Both the position numbers and the translations under genes were made by a program. Below the pieces are notes generated by a model that saw nothing but the letters and a program-made list of their open reading frames with translations, was not told where the DNA came from and did not search any database. From Ariolimax columbianus (lineage: Eukaryota; Mollusca; Gastropoda; Stylommatophora; Arionidae): a stretch of DNA of 64,000 nucleotides. This document shows positions 20,095 through 29,772 of this stretch, one piece after another; the stretch's first letter is position 1; each line of letters starts with the position of its first letter. The stretch is from positions 38,891,970 through 38,955,969 of the forward strand of contig JAVGWX010000011.1 in assembly GCA_036924085.1 (NCBI GenBank), read 5' to 3'.

Positions 20095-20345
20095 GGAGCG
20101 AAGCGCTATTTCGGACCCGAACAGTTTAACGGGAAAAAAACTGGTGAGCACCGGCGATGTCGTCATATTTAGCACGGCCATGCTAAAAACTGCTCCGCGG
20201 TGAAGCTGCGGCGGAAAATAGGGCTCAAGGCGCCGGCTCAGCTCTTCAGATTGAAGATCGGGGGGAAGCTAAGACCCAAAAGCTGTTGTGGGCCGCGGCT
20301 GGGCCTGCGTGATTCAAATTGAAGAGTTTGACGAGAGTTTGGACG
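20095..20345. other. GC-rich unexplained segment
   Basis: Contrasts with its AT-rich surroundings. It contains 'agcaccggcgatgtcgtc', 'ctgctccgcggtgaagctg' and 'gctgttgtgggccgcgg', which offer several short self-complementary stretches. I do not recognise an snRNA, 5S, 7SL or RNase P/MRP core, and no long frame crosses it. Confidence 0.35.
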
Positions 20346-20427
20346 ATTTCCACCTGCCAGTTCACCCTGCACTGCTTAGTGACATCAGATAACGATAGAG
20401 AGAACAGAATGAGACTCCCAGTGATTG

Positions 20428-20437
20428 GTCTTCTTCT

Positions 20438-20468
<31 letters not shown>

Positions 20469-20985
20469 TCTCAACCTTTGCTTCTTTTTTTGCCTTCGCC
20501 AATTCTTCTTGTTCCCCCGCTTCCTTCTCCACTTCTTCTCCCCTTCCTTCGCCTCCTTCTCCTCTTCCACCTCTGCCTCCTTCTCCACCTCCTTCACACC
20601 CGCTTTCTTTTCCGCCTTCTCCTCTTCCACCTCCTCCTCTTCCATCTCCTTCTCCTCCACCTCCTTCACCTTCATTCTCCTCCACCTCCTTGTCATTCAC
20701 CTTCTCCTCCACCTCTTTCTCCTCCACCTTTCCTCCACTTTCTCCTCCACCTCCTTCTTCTCTACCTCCTTCTCCTCTACCTCCTTCCCCCCGGTTTCAT
20801 TCTCATTCCCTTCCTTCTCCACCTCTTCCTCTTCTTCTTATTCTGCTACTTTTCACTCACCCTCCCCTTACTCCTGTCAGCTTCATCGTCATCTACTTTT
20901 TCCCCCAACGCTGCCTTCTCCTCCCTTATCTCATGTCTCCTCCTCACTTCTCCCATGTCTCCTCTCCTTATTATCTTCCTCTTCC
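20428..20985 (+). repeat. Degenerate CTT/CTC/CCA polypyrimidine tract
   Basis: 560 bp of nearly pure pyrimidine with loose CTT, CCTCCT and CCACCTCCT units. Several frames are open through it (232 residues at 20319-21017, Leu/Pro-rich); these are compositional artefacts. Confidence 0.9.
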
Positions 20986-22635
20986 GACTGGCTGATTACG
21001 TAGATTACTCTGATTAATGCCTGATTACGCTAAGCCCCTAAGTTGTAGAAATAATATTGTGAACGGAAGAGGTGTCTGACAAAGACTTCATGGGTTCCTC
21101 CATGACAACAACGCCGAAAGGTACAATGGCTAAAGCCAGGCACTTAGACAATCGTGCGACCAATTTTGTACAGCTTTATTCAATCTAGCATAAACCATTC
21201 TAAATGTTGTTATAGCCGGGGACTGGGTTTAGGATGAGCTCTCAACACGAACTAAATGCTCCCAAGGCGTGGCTCTTATGTAGCCTCTGACAACAAAGTT
21301 CATCTTCTGGCCTTCGCAAGGCAGAACTATTTTGACTAACAGGAGAAGGGGTGGAAGGCGATCCACTAGTGCCTTAAAACCAGTAGTTTCGGGCAGATGG
21401 GGCTCGAAAGCCTAGGAAGGCAGCTCATCTAGGAGAAGGAAAAGTTTTATGTGAAACCACGGGAAGCCTTGCAGATAAGATACTGGCGTATCTTGACGGG
21501 TCTTGTCAGATATGACCGTGCAACCTGTTTTTTGATAACTCTGAAAGTTGGTCATTGTCTACCAAACCTGACAACCGACGATGTGCGAAGGAGCACACAT
21601 AATAGGATACAATGGCTTATCCTAGAGCGAGGACAGGCAACCTCAGCTGAGTGTTGTGACAGGGCAGACCAGGCCCTTAGCCTTGGTTGACAGCTGGTCT
21701 ATGAGTGAAGCCCCGACAGGCGAACAGATAAAGCATTGCTCTGTTGATCCGGCAGCTTTTGCAGCTTGCCTTGTTTCAAATCTGTTGGTATCACCTTTCC
21801 CTTGGAGCTAACAAGGCAGACCGAGAGAAGGACCATACTGCATGAACAACACATGGTCTCTATATTTCTGCCCGGGCTTTTGTGCTAAAAGCACAATAAC
21901 TGTCGTCTGACAAAACGAACAGATCCAATGTGTGTGATGTGTGTGTGTGTGATAACCGTCCACGCTCCTCTCTATCATGGGTGTAAAATGATTAATTCAG
22001 CAAGGCCCAAATGAAGCTAAGTCTGCTTACCTGATGGCGTAATGCAGCATTTTCGTTGCAAGAAGCAGCACACCGCAACGATACACGCACTTGTAAATGA
22101 TAAAGATATTTTTACATTAAATTCATCTCTCTGTCACATTGTAAAAGTGTTTTGCAATTTGCTATTTATAATTGATTAGTGGAACTGTTACATCTCTCAA
22201 TGTTTGTACGCGTACCTTAATGGCACGGGCAATTCGCAGCCTACCTTAGCTACAGGTCCTCTGACTCACAGGAGAATCCCTTTGTAACGTCATATTCATT
22301 GACTGACTAAATAACATAAATCATATTGTGCCAAGGTTTGCAACCAATCAATGCTGCAAACAGAGAAATAAAACAAATTCACAGTACACAAAACAATAAA
22401 ACACTTATCCGAGTGATCATTTCACAGAATCCTGACCTGAAAACAATTTCATCTCCATCATTTATTTCAGAACACGCTATTGAAGTTGACAAATGCAAGT
22501 TCCGTTTTTTAGTCGGCCAATGAATGTGACGTTTCAAAGGGATTTTTCTGATGAGTAAGGCGGCCTATCTAAAAAAGGTCACGGTTAATCCTTGTTGTAT
22601 TTGATTGTGTCGTCGGCATTCCTTGATCTTTCTGA
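20986..22635. other. No recognised gene or repeat
   Basis: Longest frame 79 residues (21451-21690) with 'QIRYWRILTGLVRYDRATCF' and no family I can name. Possibly old transposon DNA. No tandem repeats. Nothing else supported. Confidence 0.4.
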
Positions 22636-22637
22636 AG

Positions 22638-22708
22638 TGTTTGTGTGTGTGTGTGTGTGTGTGTATGCGTTTGTGTGTGGTTATGTGTTTGTGTGTGTGC
22701 GTTTTGGC
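22638..22708 (+). repeat. (GT)n microsatellite, interrupted
   Basis: GT/TG runs interrupted by 'atgcgt' and 'ggttat', ending in 'gcgcgcgc'. Confidence 0.85.
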
Positions 22709-22769
22709 GCGCGCGTATGCATATGCACTGTGATGCACTCTTGAATAGGAGCTTCAATTGAAATAAAGT

Positions 22770-23106
22770 AACAAGTCAGTAGATCACAGCACACGCAGTA
22801 ATGAGGAGGCAGACGGATTAGCTAAAGAGGGATGACCAAACCCCAAACTGACGACAGAGCTGCCAAAGAGGGATGACCAAACCCCAAACTGACGACAGGG
22901 CTGCATAAGAAGAGATAAAGACAAAAATACGGATCAACTTCAAAGACAAATGGCACAGAAAACACAGGATCAAGCTTAACTGAAGCAAACTACTCCTTGC
23001 CAATAAGAGATCTACTGACATTATTCGGTTCACTGCAGACTGGGGGAAAAAAAAAAGGTTGTTAACAATTTTTAAAAACATTGATCACACAGGAATGCTT
23101 CCATGT
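22770..23106 (+). mobile_element. RNase H-type LINE remnant (5' side of the 40-bp array)
   Basis: The plus strand holds scrambled pieces of an RNase H-LINE C-terminus: 'gaggaggcagacggattagctaaagag' encodes E-E-A-D-R-L-A-K-E (the last catalytic Asp region). A 38-bp internal duplication 'aagagggatgaccaaacccc' follows (about 22825 and 22865), then a 'R-L-x-T-G' -like zone and 'MLPCGETKHTS', the start of the Cys-His cluster. Several frameshifts. Confidence 0.7.
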
Positions 23107-23786
23107 GGCGAGACCAAGCACACATCCCGTAACATGTTCTACAGACCGCGAGACCAAGCACACATCCCGTAACATGTTCTACAGACCGCGAGACCAAGCA
23201 CACATCCCGTAACATGTTCTACAGACCGCGAGACCAAGCACACATCCCGTAACATGTTCTACAGACCGCGAGACCAAGCACACATCCCGTAACATGTTCT
23301 ACAGACCGCGAGACCAAGCACACATCCCGTAACATGTTCTACAGACCGCGAGACCAAGCACACATCCCGTAACATGTTCTACAGACCGCGAGACCAAGCA
23401 CACATCCCATAACATCTTCTACAGACCGCGAGATCAAGCACACATCCCGTAACATGTTCTACAGACCGCGAGACCAAGCACACATCCCATAACATGTTCT
23501 ACAGACCGCGAGACCAAGCACACATCCCATAACATGTTCTACAGACCGCGAGAGCAAGGACACATCCCGTAACATGTTCTACAGACCGCGAGACCAAGCA
23601 CACATCCCGTAACATGTTCTACAGACCGCGAGACCAAGCACACATCCCGTAACATGTTCTACAGACCGCGAGAGCAATGACACATCCCATAACATGTTCT
23701 ACAGACCGCGAGACCAAGCACACATCCCATAACATGTTCTACAGACCGCGAGACCAAGCACACATCCCATAACATGTTCTACAGAC
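23107..23786 (+). repeat. 40-bp minisatellite, 17 copies, LINE-derived
   Basis: Period 40 bp ('agaccaagca' at 23111, 23151, 23191 and on). The first unit is continuous with the LINE Cys-His cluster coding sequence (CPCGE.K.T...M/V..) that precedes it, and the LINE continues after the last unit. The array is therefore an amplification of a piece of the LINE. Because 40 is not a multiple of 3, no frame stays open. A few units share point changes ('cccat' for 'cccgt', 'gagagcaa' for 'gagaccaa'). Confidence 0.9.
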
Positions 23787-23950
23787 CTGTCGTCCCATGA
23801 GAGGAGCATAGTGACTGCATAACTCTTCTCAACCAAATTGCAAGATACAATTTATAAAGACGAGATTTCCAAGAAGGACCGATAGGCTTATGATGCAGAA
23901 AGACGTGATTATTTGAGAGCCAACAAAGTAGTAAGCAACGCTATTGTCAT
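23787..23950 (+). mobile_element. RNase H-type LINE remnant (3' side of the array)
   Basis: 'cctgtcgtcccatgagaggagc' and following sequence plausibly encode the residues just after the Cys-His cluster of the LINE interrupted by the 40-bp array. Short and degenerate. Confidence 0.5.
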
Positions 23951-23964
23951 CGCTTTCTAAGAAT

Positions 23965-24085
23965 ATATCACCACTTATTTGCGACTTGGTCGCATTTATT
24001 GGAAAGAGAAGAAAACAAATCTGGAAGGATTGAATGTTGGGTGTGAACAGAGAATTACTGACTTAAATCAGGAGGTAGTTACATT
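23965..24085 (+). mobile_element. RTE-type LINE remnant, part 1
   Basis: The frame 23979-24161 starts 'RLGRIYWKEKKTNLEGLNVG', matching the R-M-L-R-I-P-W-x-x-K-x-T-N segment after Y-G-x-E-x-W in RTE-type proteins. It is interrupted at 24086-24098 by the target-site duplication of an S2 and continues at 24472. Confidence 0.75.
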
Positions 24086-24098
24086 ATTTTGGTCATAT

Positions 24099-24458
24099 GG
24101 CTTGGCTTGGCTTCGTTCGTTGTCAATCTGCCACTACCAAACCCTGAAAGGGCTTAAGTAGCAGAATGTAGTCCAGAGAACGGAATGCGTTGTATCGTAG
24201 TTTACATCTTGACTGCAATATTTGTACCTTTCGGTCCAACACATTCGACTTCAGCAAGCATTTTATGAGTACCGGGTTAGCATTCCCTCTTCGATCCTCT
24301 CTCCTTAGCCAGTTTACCCTACTGAAGCCTGTTATCCAGGATCACCGCGTGGTGGTGTAGAAGGGTCTTAGCAGCTATGGTTCGCTGGTCCTGACGCTAG
24401 CAATCTGCTATGGGTCGCTGACCACTGCAGCTCATGCGCTGCTCAGCATATTGATCCC
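24099..24458 (-). mobile_element. S2 SINE-like element, full length, with 13-bp target-site duplication
   Basis: Complete S2 in antisense (starts 'gggatcaatatgctgagcag' at 24458 reading down, ends '..gaagccaagccaagcc' at 24099). Flanked by an exact 13-bp duplication 'attttggtcatat' at 24086-24098 and 24459-24471. This copy fixes the true ends of S2: 360 bp, no poly-A, tail of (CAAGC)n type. It interrupts an RTE remnant. Confidence 0.92.
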
Positions 24459-24471
24459 ATTTTGGTCATAT

Positions 24472-24680
24472 AACAAGCTGCACCTGTTTGTTGAAGACCA
24501 TACTAGAGGGTAGGGAGGAAGCCATCTGTTGAAGAGGCAGACAACGTTATAAGTGGGTGGATAACATCAGGAGATGGACTGGGAAAAGCCTGTCAGATTG
24601 CACCATTACGGCAAGAGAAAGAGTTCACTGGAGATCCATTGTAACCAGACTGCGATGCGGAGATGGCACTTAGACTAAAC
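24472..24680 (+). mobile_element. RTE-type LINE remnant, part 2
   Basis: Continuation after the S2: 'WVDNIRRWTGKSLSDCTITARERVHWRSIVTRLRCGDG' can be read around 24550-24668 with one frame change, the canonical far C-terminus of RTE-type proteins. The same terminal 'LRCGDGT'-like ending is seen inverted at 50640-51060. Confidence 0.75.
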
Positions 24681-24746
24681 GCACCACTGACATAATCAAT
24701 CTTGACATGCCTGATGTACTCCACTGGCCGGGTGTTTGAGATTTCC

Positions 24747-24764
24747 CCCCCCCCCCCCCCCCCA
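24747..24764 (+). repeat. poly-C run
   Basis: About 18 consecutive C. Length is unreliable in any assembly. Confidence 0.9.
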
Positions 24765-25205
24765 GTACTGTATAGCTATTTCCATCGCCACTGATAAAAT
24801 AAACCAAGCCATTATATTGACATTTTTGTTCTCACCCATTTAGAACACATCTTTGTGACTTAATTTTAACGTGAGCTAAAAATAAGACCTTTCAGACCTA
24901 TTTTTGGAATGGGAAAACCAGCCATGGACACATCGGAAGGCGTAAAAAATCGATAAAGCTGTAGAAAATGAGAGACGGATTGCCATTTTTTCACCCGAAA
25001 TACACGAGCAAGAAGCTTATGTGCCATTAGAGTTTGGACATTATTTTGAATACTGCTTTTCAACCAATTGTCCCCACGCCTGACAGTTCTAAATATGGTA
25101 TTTAAATGGGATTTGAAATAAACGGTTGAATTTATTTTCTTTAATTTTGTTTTACCCTGTTTTTAATCCTACTATCGAATTTATAGAACATTTAATTGCG
25201 TTTAT
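24765..25205. other. No recognisable feature
   Basis: AT-rich DNA; the only frame is 65 residues on minus (24866-25063) without motif. Confidence 0.5.
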
Positions 25206-25216
25206 CGTATAAAGAG

Positions 25217-25488
25217 TAATTTTTTGTTTTTTGGTTTTTGTTGTTGTTATTTTTGCGTTCGCCTTGTTTCTCTATTTCCCCAGGCGGTGCGGTTGCACAA
25301 TGTATTTCCTTTTGCGCATGTCCGCCTACTGCATCTGACTTCGGCATGCATTTTATGTAAGGTTCTGCTTCCTCCAGCATTTTCTAAGGGTTTGTTTCTC
25401 CTGGGTAACGGCCGGTGCTGTGATGGGGATGGAACCCAGCACTTTCGTGTGTGGGCCTCGTCACTTAACCACTAGCCCACACCGGCCC
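25217..25488 (-). mobile_element. S1 SINE, full length
   Basis: Complete antisense S1. Reading the minus strand: tRNA-like head with A-box-like 'tgggctagtgg' and B-box-like 'ggttccatccc', 'aacggccggtgctg' complement, the body with 'gccgaagtcagatgc', then 'gaaacaaggcgaacgc' and an A/AAC-rich tail. Flanked by a near-exact 11-bp duplication ('cgtataaagag' 25206-25216, 'cgtatgaagag' 25489-25499). The one mismatch suggests moderate age. Confidence 0.88.
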
Positions 25489-25569
25489 CGTATGAAGAGA
25501 GCGAAGCATGGGAACAACAATGTCCGTCATTGAAACTAAACTGTGCACAATGCTTATTAGGGTCAATGA

Positions 25570-26145
25570 ACCATTAGCCTGAGAGGAACGCCAGTGGAAG
25601 AGGTACAGGAGTTTACATATCTAGGAAGCATCACCAACAAGGAAGGAGGGACGGACGAGGATATCAAAACAAGGATACAAAAAGCAAGAGGTGTATTGGG
25701 AAGGTTGAAACCAAGATGGAACTCCAAGGAAATAAGAAGGAAGACAAAAATTAGGATTTTCAATTCAAATGAGAAGCCAGTCCTGCTGTATGGAGCAGAA
25801 ACCTGGAGGATGACCAAAGGCAATGACAGGAGACTGCAGGATTTTGTCAACAGATGTCTGAGAAAGATTATGGGTGTAAAATGGTTTGACAAAGTTGTAA
25901 ACGACAGGCTGTGGGAGAGAGCGGGACCAGGTAAATTGGAACAGGAAATCTTAGGAAGGAAGTGGAGATGATGGGCCATACTTTAAGAAAGCCCCAGGCC
26001 AGTATCACCAGGCAATACCAGTCATGGAACCCACAGAGAAGGAAGGAATAGGCAGACAAAGGAATACATAAAGACCAGATCTGGATGCGGAAGTAAAGAA
26101 AACTGGAAAAACTGGAAGGAGGTGGAAAAAATGTCGCAGTACAGC
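25570..26145 (+). mobile_element. RTE-type LINE remnant, long RT C-terminal part
   Basis: The frame 25594-25971 (125 residues open) reads 'VEEVQEFTYLGSITNKEGGTDEDIKTRI', 'YGAETW' (Y-G-x-E-T-W), 'VNRCLRKIMGVKWFDKVVND..LWERAG' and 'EQEILGRKW', in the exact order of RTE-type ORF2 C-termini. After a stop the remaining C-terminus continues in other frames to 'WKEVEKMSQ' near 26115-26140. Catalytic palm lost by 5' truncation. It is continuous with the 63-bp array. Confidence 0.85.
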
Positions 26146-26520
26146 GCTGTTTGGCGAGGGTTGATTGATGTATGTGCCCCTGGGTGATAGAAGGCGAAAG
26201 AGAGAACTGCTTGGCGAGGGTTGGGTGATGGTCTATGTGCCTCTGGGTGATAGATTGCGAAAGAGAGAACTGCTTGGCAAGGGTTAGGTGATGGTCTGTG
26301 TGCCCCTGGGTGATAGAAGGCGAAAGAAAGAGCTGTTTGGCGAGGGTTAGGTGATGGCCTATGTACCCCTGGGTGATAGAAGGCGAAAGAGAGAGCTGTT
26401 TGGCGAGGGTTAGGTGATGGCCTATGTACCCCTGGGTGATAGAAGGCGAAAGAGAGAGCTGTTTGGCGAGGGTTAGGTGATGGCCTATGTACCCCTGGGT
26501 GATAGAAGGCGAAAGAGATA
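26146..26520 (+). repeat. 63-bp minisatellite, about 6 copies, grown from the RTE end
   Basis: Units start near 26146, 26206, 26269, 26332, 26395 and 26458. The first unit still encodes the last residues of the LINE (S-A-V-W-R-G-L-I-D-V-C-A-P-G, then TGA). The later units are copies of this coding end plus ~20 bp of 3' UTR ('tagaaggcgaaagagag'). The last three are nearly identical. Confidence 0.9.
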
Positions 26521-26589
26521 CAAAATGCTTTGTTGCAGATTCACCTGCATAGAACCATATACAGTAATAACCATTACGTAACGAGCGAA

Positions 26590-27400
26590 GTGGGGAACAA
26601 TCTTCTTCTTCTACAGCGTTCAGTTCATACCGTAGGCTCTTTGTGGCACCTTTGCTGACACCTCATCAAAATCCTGCGCCATCTCTCTCTGTCTGCGGTT
26701 GCTTTTTTTTTTTTGCCTCCACGGGTCGTAGACTAGTCCATTCATATCTTTCCATCTTTTTCTCGGACGTCTTCCCCTTCTCTTGCCATGTACTGTGCCT
26801 ATAGTAATTGGCGCGCCTCCGCCAGTAGAAACTAGTGAGGCAAACATCTAAGCAAGAATTAAACAAATTAATATTTGCAAGTCCAATGGACCTCGAGACA
26901 CGGTCATACCAAGTCAGCATTTGCCTTTTGATCGTTGTAAGGAGGTCGTAGTACAGTCCACTTGCATTCTAGATTCTACGTCGCTGTCCGTCATATGTTA
27001 CACAGTCTTTGTATATGCTATTTAGGATTCTTGCAAAACATCCTATCTCCATGGCCTGGATTCTTCTTTGGAGGTCTGCTGTAATAGTCCATGTTTCGCA
27101 GGCATTGAGGCATATTGAAAGAACCAGTGAACTCATTAGTTTGACCTTTATAGAGAGGGAGAGTCGTTTATCTTTCTATATACTTGCAAGCTTCATTCGT
27201 GCAAGCGCTGCTGTTGTTTGTGCTTTTCTGGCCAGGACCTCTGGTTTTGATACCTCATCCCTGATTTTTTAACCCAGATATTTGAAACGGTTCACTGTTT
27301 CAAGCTTGTATCATTTGCTTTGATCACCGCCTTGATTCCTGCAGTGTTGTTGGTCATCAACTTTGTCTTTTCTCGGCTTATCTCCGTGCCATAACCCTGT
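26590..27400 (-). mobile_element. RTE-type LINE remnant with S3 insertion
   Basis: Minus strand. From the 27400 side: a '..KLMTNN.AGI' segment, '..FKYLG..'-like remains, mutated 'ACFARIL' zone, 'TTIKRQMLTWYDRVSRSIGLA' (27009 to 26870). After the S3 fragment come 'GTVHGKRRGRRPRKRWKD', 'EWTSLRPVEA' and a C-terminus ending 'VPQRAYGMN' at 26620. It shares 'KTKLMTNN' and 'W-Y-x-x-V/I-S-R-S' with the remnant at 41275-42510, so both belong to one RTE lineage. Many stops. Confidence 0.8.
26803..26866 (+). mobile_element. S3 3'-end fragment inside the RTE remnant
   Basis: 'ggcgcgcctccgccagtag', 'aaactagtgaggcaaac', 'atctaagcaa' are the last ~60 bp of S3. It splits the LINE frame between 'RSIGLA' and 'GTVHGKRR'. 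Its sense is opposite to the LINE. Confidence 0.8.
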
Positions 27401-27439
27401 GATGTTACATCCAGTCTTCGGATCAAATCTCTCAATTCT

Positions 27440-27915
27440 GTCTCTTAGCTTAGCTTAGCTTAGCTTAGCTTAACTTAGCTGAACATAACTTAGCTTAGCT
27501 TAACTTAACTTAGCTTAACTTAACTTACCTTAACTTAGCTTAACTTAACTTAGCTTAATTTATCTAAACTTAACTTAACTTAGCTTAACTTAACTTAACT
27601 TAACTTAACTTAGCTTAACTTAACTTAACTTAGCTTAGCTTAACTTAACTTAACTTAACTTAGCTCAGCTCAGCTCAGCTCAGCTCAGCTTAGCTTAGCT
27701 TAACTTAACTTAACTTAGCTTAATTTATCTAAACTTAACTTAACTCAGCTCAGCTCAGCTCAGCTTAGCTTAGCTTAACTTAACTTAACTTAGCTTAATT
27801 TATCTAAACTTAACTTAACTTAGCTTAACTTAACTTAACTTAACTTAGCTTAGTTTAACTTAGCTTAACTCAGCTTAGCTTAACTTAGCTAAACTTAGCT
27901 AAACTTAACTTAACT
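27440..27915 (+). repeat. (TTAAC)/(TTAGC)/(TCAGC) pentanucleotide array
   Basis: 475 bp of 5-mer units: tagct, taact, cagct and occasional 'taatttatctaaac'. On the minus strand it is (AAGTT)/(AAGCT), identical in phase to the (TTAAG)n tail that ends the CR1-like LINE copies at 926-940 and 31846-31860. That LINE's 3' UTR lies 90 bp away in the matching orientation (28004-28190 -). Confidence 0.92.
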
Positions 27916-28003
27916 AGGCAAATCCGTTCTCCGGACTACATCCTACTACCTGCAAAGCCCTGTTTGGTAGAGGTAAGATTGAGAATGAACGCAGAAGAAG
28001 ACG
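27916..28003 (+). mobile_element. S2 3'-end fragment
   Basis: 'aatccgttctccggactac', 'ctgcaaagccctg', 'ttggtagaggtaagattgag', 'aatgaacgcagaagaagacg'. The last third of S2 with a (GAA)-type tail, lying between the LINE 3' UTR and the pentanucleotide array. Confidence 0.65.
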
Positions 28004-28190
28004 ACGAGTCTGTATACAACCAGTTGTTTTGCATTCACTTGATCTAAAAATATATATGCGTGTCAAATCTATTTTTGAATGCATTAATTGACTACTATTC
28101 CCTGTGGTAATGTATTTGAATCATTCACCACTCTCTGGCTAAAAAAATATTTCCTGGGATCTAATCTGGATCTTTCTTTAATTCATTTCG
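28004..28190 (-). mobile_element. CR1/L2-like LINE 3' end
   Basis: On minus: 'FFSQRVVNDSNTLPQGI' -like degraded C-terminus near 28085-28150 (ORF end in W-N-x-L-P-Q family), then UTR 'ggttgtatacagactc' shared with 10225-10250. 5'-truncated. Confidence 0.65.
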
Positions 28191-28194
28191 CAGT

Positions 28195-28255
28195 TTACAG
28201 CAAAACTGCGATATCTGTACATTCCGCCCAACACCTCCGTTTTAGCAGACTTATT
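28195..28255 (-). mobile_element. S2 middle fragment, diverged
   Basis: 'cagtttacagcaaaactgcg', 'atatctgtac', 'cgcccaacacctccg' parallel the S2 antisense middle. The following ~200 bp share 'gtcgctggct.ctgtcagctc' with 28395-28420 and 4385-4410, so a longer compound repeat may exist. Confidence 0.5.
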
Positions 28256-28464
28256 TGGGTATCGGAGATATATTTCCACTGCCATCCATCTTAAATCAGC
28301 CAGACCGTACTAGTGCAGCATGTTTCCAGGGCGGACTCTTGAAAAGGGAAAGGGTCTTTGTTACTTTTGACTCGCTGCTCCTGATGCAAGCAGCCATGTC
28401 GCTGGCTACTGTCAGCTCGTTGTACTGCATCTTCAGCCCCTTACCTGGAGCATATGAATTATGA

Positions 28465-28527
28465 AAGACGAAGAGATGTCATTGTGTAAAGGGATGTCAT
28501 TGTAGGAAGGTGTGTTACTGTGTGAAG
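28465..28527 (+). repeat. 18-bp array, left part (before S3 insertion)
   Basis: 'gatgtcattgtgtaaaggg' units, the same family as 28845-29772, separated from it by S3. Confidence 0.75.
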
Positions 28528-28529
28528 GG

Positions 28530-28805
28530 ATTTTTTTTTTTTTTTTTGCTTTTGCCTCACTAGTTTCTACTGGCGGAGGCGCGCCATTTTCCACCCCAGA
28601 CCGTAGTCCATTGACGCATAAACCAGTGCTTGGATGAATGTGTGCGTCTGTATGTACCTATGCTAGGTTTATGCGCCCTCAGAAGCTAGCCCAACCAAAG
28701 TGCAATGGAAGGGCCTCACCATGAGGGCGCGTGTGAAAGTTGTGCAAGGGTGTGACTGTAGGACAGAGTCAAATGAAACAGAGTGAGGTGAGAAAAGAGG
28801 AGAAC
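28530..28805 (-). mobile_element. S3 SINE-like element inserted in an 18-bp array
   Basis: Complete-looking antisense S3: T17 run (poly-A tail on minus) at 28529-28547, then 'gcctcactagtttctactgg', 'cggaggcgcgccatt', through 'gtgactgtaggacagagtc'. Minisatellite units lie on both sides, so S3 landed in a pre-existing array. Confidence 0.88.
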
Positions 28806-28844
28806 CAGAGTGAGGTGTTAAGAGAGCGAGCCCAGCACTCAGAC

Positions 28845-29772
28845 GTTGTGGGATGTGGGAAGGGATGGTATTTTGTGAAGAGATGGTATTGTGGGAAGGG
28901 ATGTTTTTGTGTGAATGGATGTCATTGTGTGTTGGGATGTTATTATGTGAAGGGATGTCATTGTGTGAATGGATGTTATTGTGTGAAGGGATGTTTTTGT
29001 GTGAATGGATGTCATTGTGTGTTGGGATGTTATTATGTGAAGGGATGTCATTGTGTGAATGGATGTTATTGTGTGAAGGGATGTTTTTGTGTGAAGGGAT
29101 GTCATTGTGTGAATGGATGTCATTGTGTGTTGGGATGTTATTATGTGAAGGGATGTCATTGTGTGAATGGATGTTATTGTGTGAAGGGATGTTTTTGTGT
29201 GAAGGGATGTCATTGTGTGAATGGATGTCATTGTGTGTTGGGATGTTATTATGTGAAGGGATGTCATTGTGTGAATGGATGTTATTGTGTGAAGGGATGT
29301 TTTTGTGTGAAGGGATGTTATTATGTGAAGGGATGTCATTATTTGAAGGGATGGTATTGTGTGAAGGGATGTTATTATGTGAAGGGATGGTATTATTTGA
29401 AGGGATGGTATTGTGTGAAGGGATGTCATTATTTGAATGGATGTCATTGTGTGAAGGGATGTCATTATTTGAATGGATGTCATTATTTGAAGGGATGTCA
29501 TTGTGTGAAGGGATGTCATTATTTGAAGGGATATCATTGTATGAAGGGATGTTATTATGTGAAGGGATGTTATTGTGTGAAGGGATGTTATGTGTGAAGG
29601 GATGTTATGTGTGAAGGGATGTTATGTGTGAAGGGATGGTATGTGTGAAGGGATTTTATGTGTGAAGGGATGGTATGTGTGAAGGGATGGTATTGTGTGA
29701 AGGGATGTCATTATTTGAAGGGATGTCATTATTTGAAGGGATGTCATTGTGTGAAGGGATGTTATGGGTGAA
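28845..29772 (+). repeat. 18-bp minisatellite with higher-order blocks
   Basis: About 50 units of 18 bp built on 'gggatgtcattgtgtgaa'. Blocks of several variant units (…ttttt…, …gttggg…, …ttatta…) recur at about 108-126 bp, then the array becomes more uniform and ends in 16-bp 'gtgaagggatgttatgt' units (29580-29680). 18 is a multiple of 3, so 285- and 253-residue plus frames and a 232-residue minus frame remain open. No gene. Confidence 0.93.

Noticed and set aside
23107..23786. CRISPR-like array
   Set aside because: Units are contiguous with no unique spacers, the setting is eukaryotic, and the unit derives from a LINE.
28740..29597. Cys-rich 285-residue repeat protein
   Set aside because: 18-bp array, both strands open, with an S3 insertion at its left edge.
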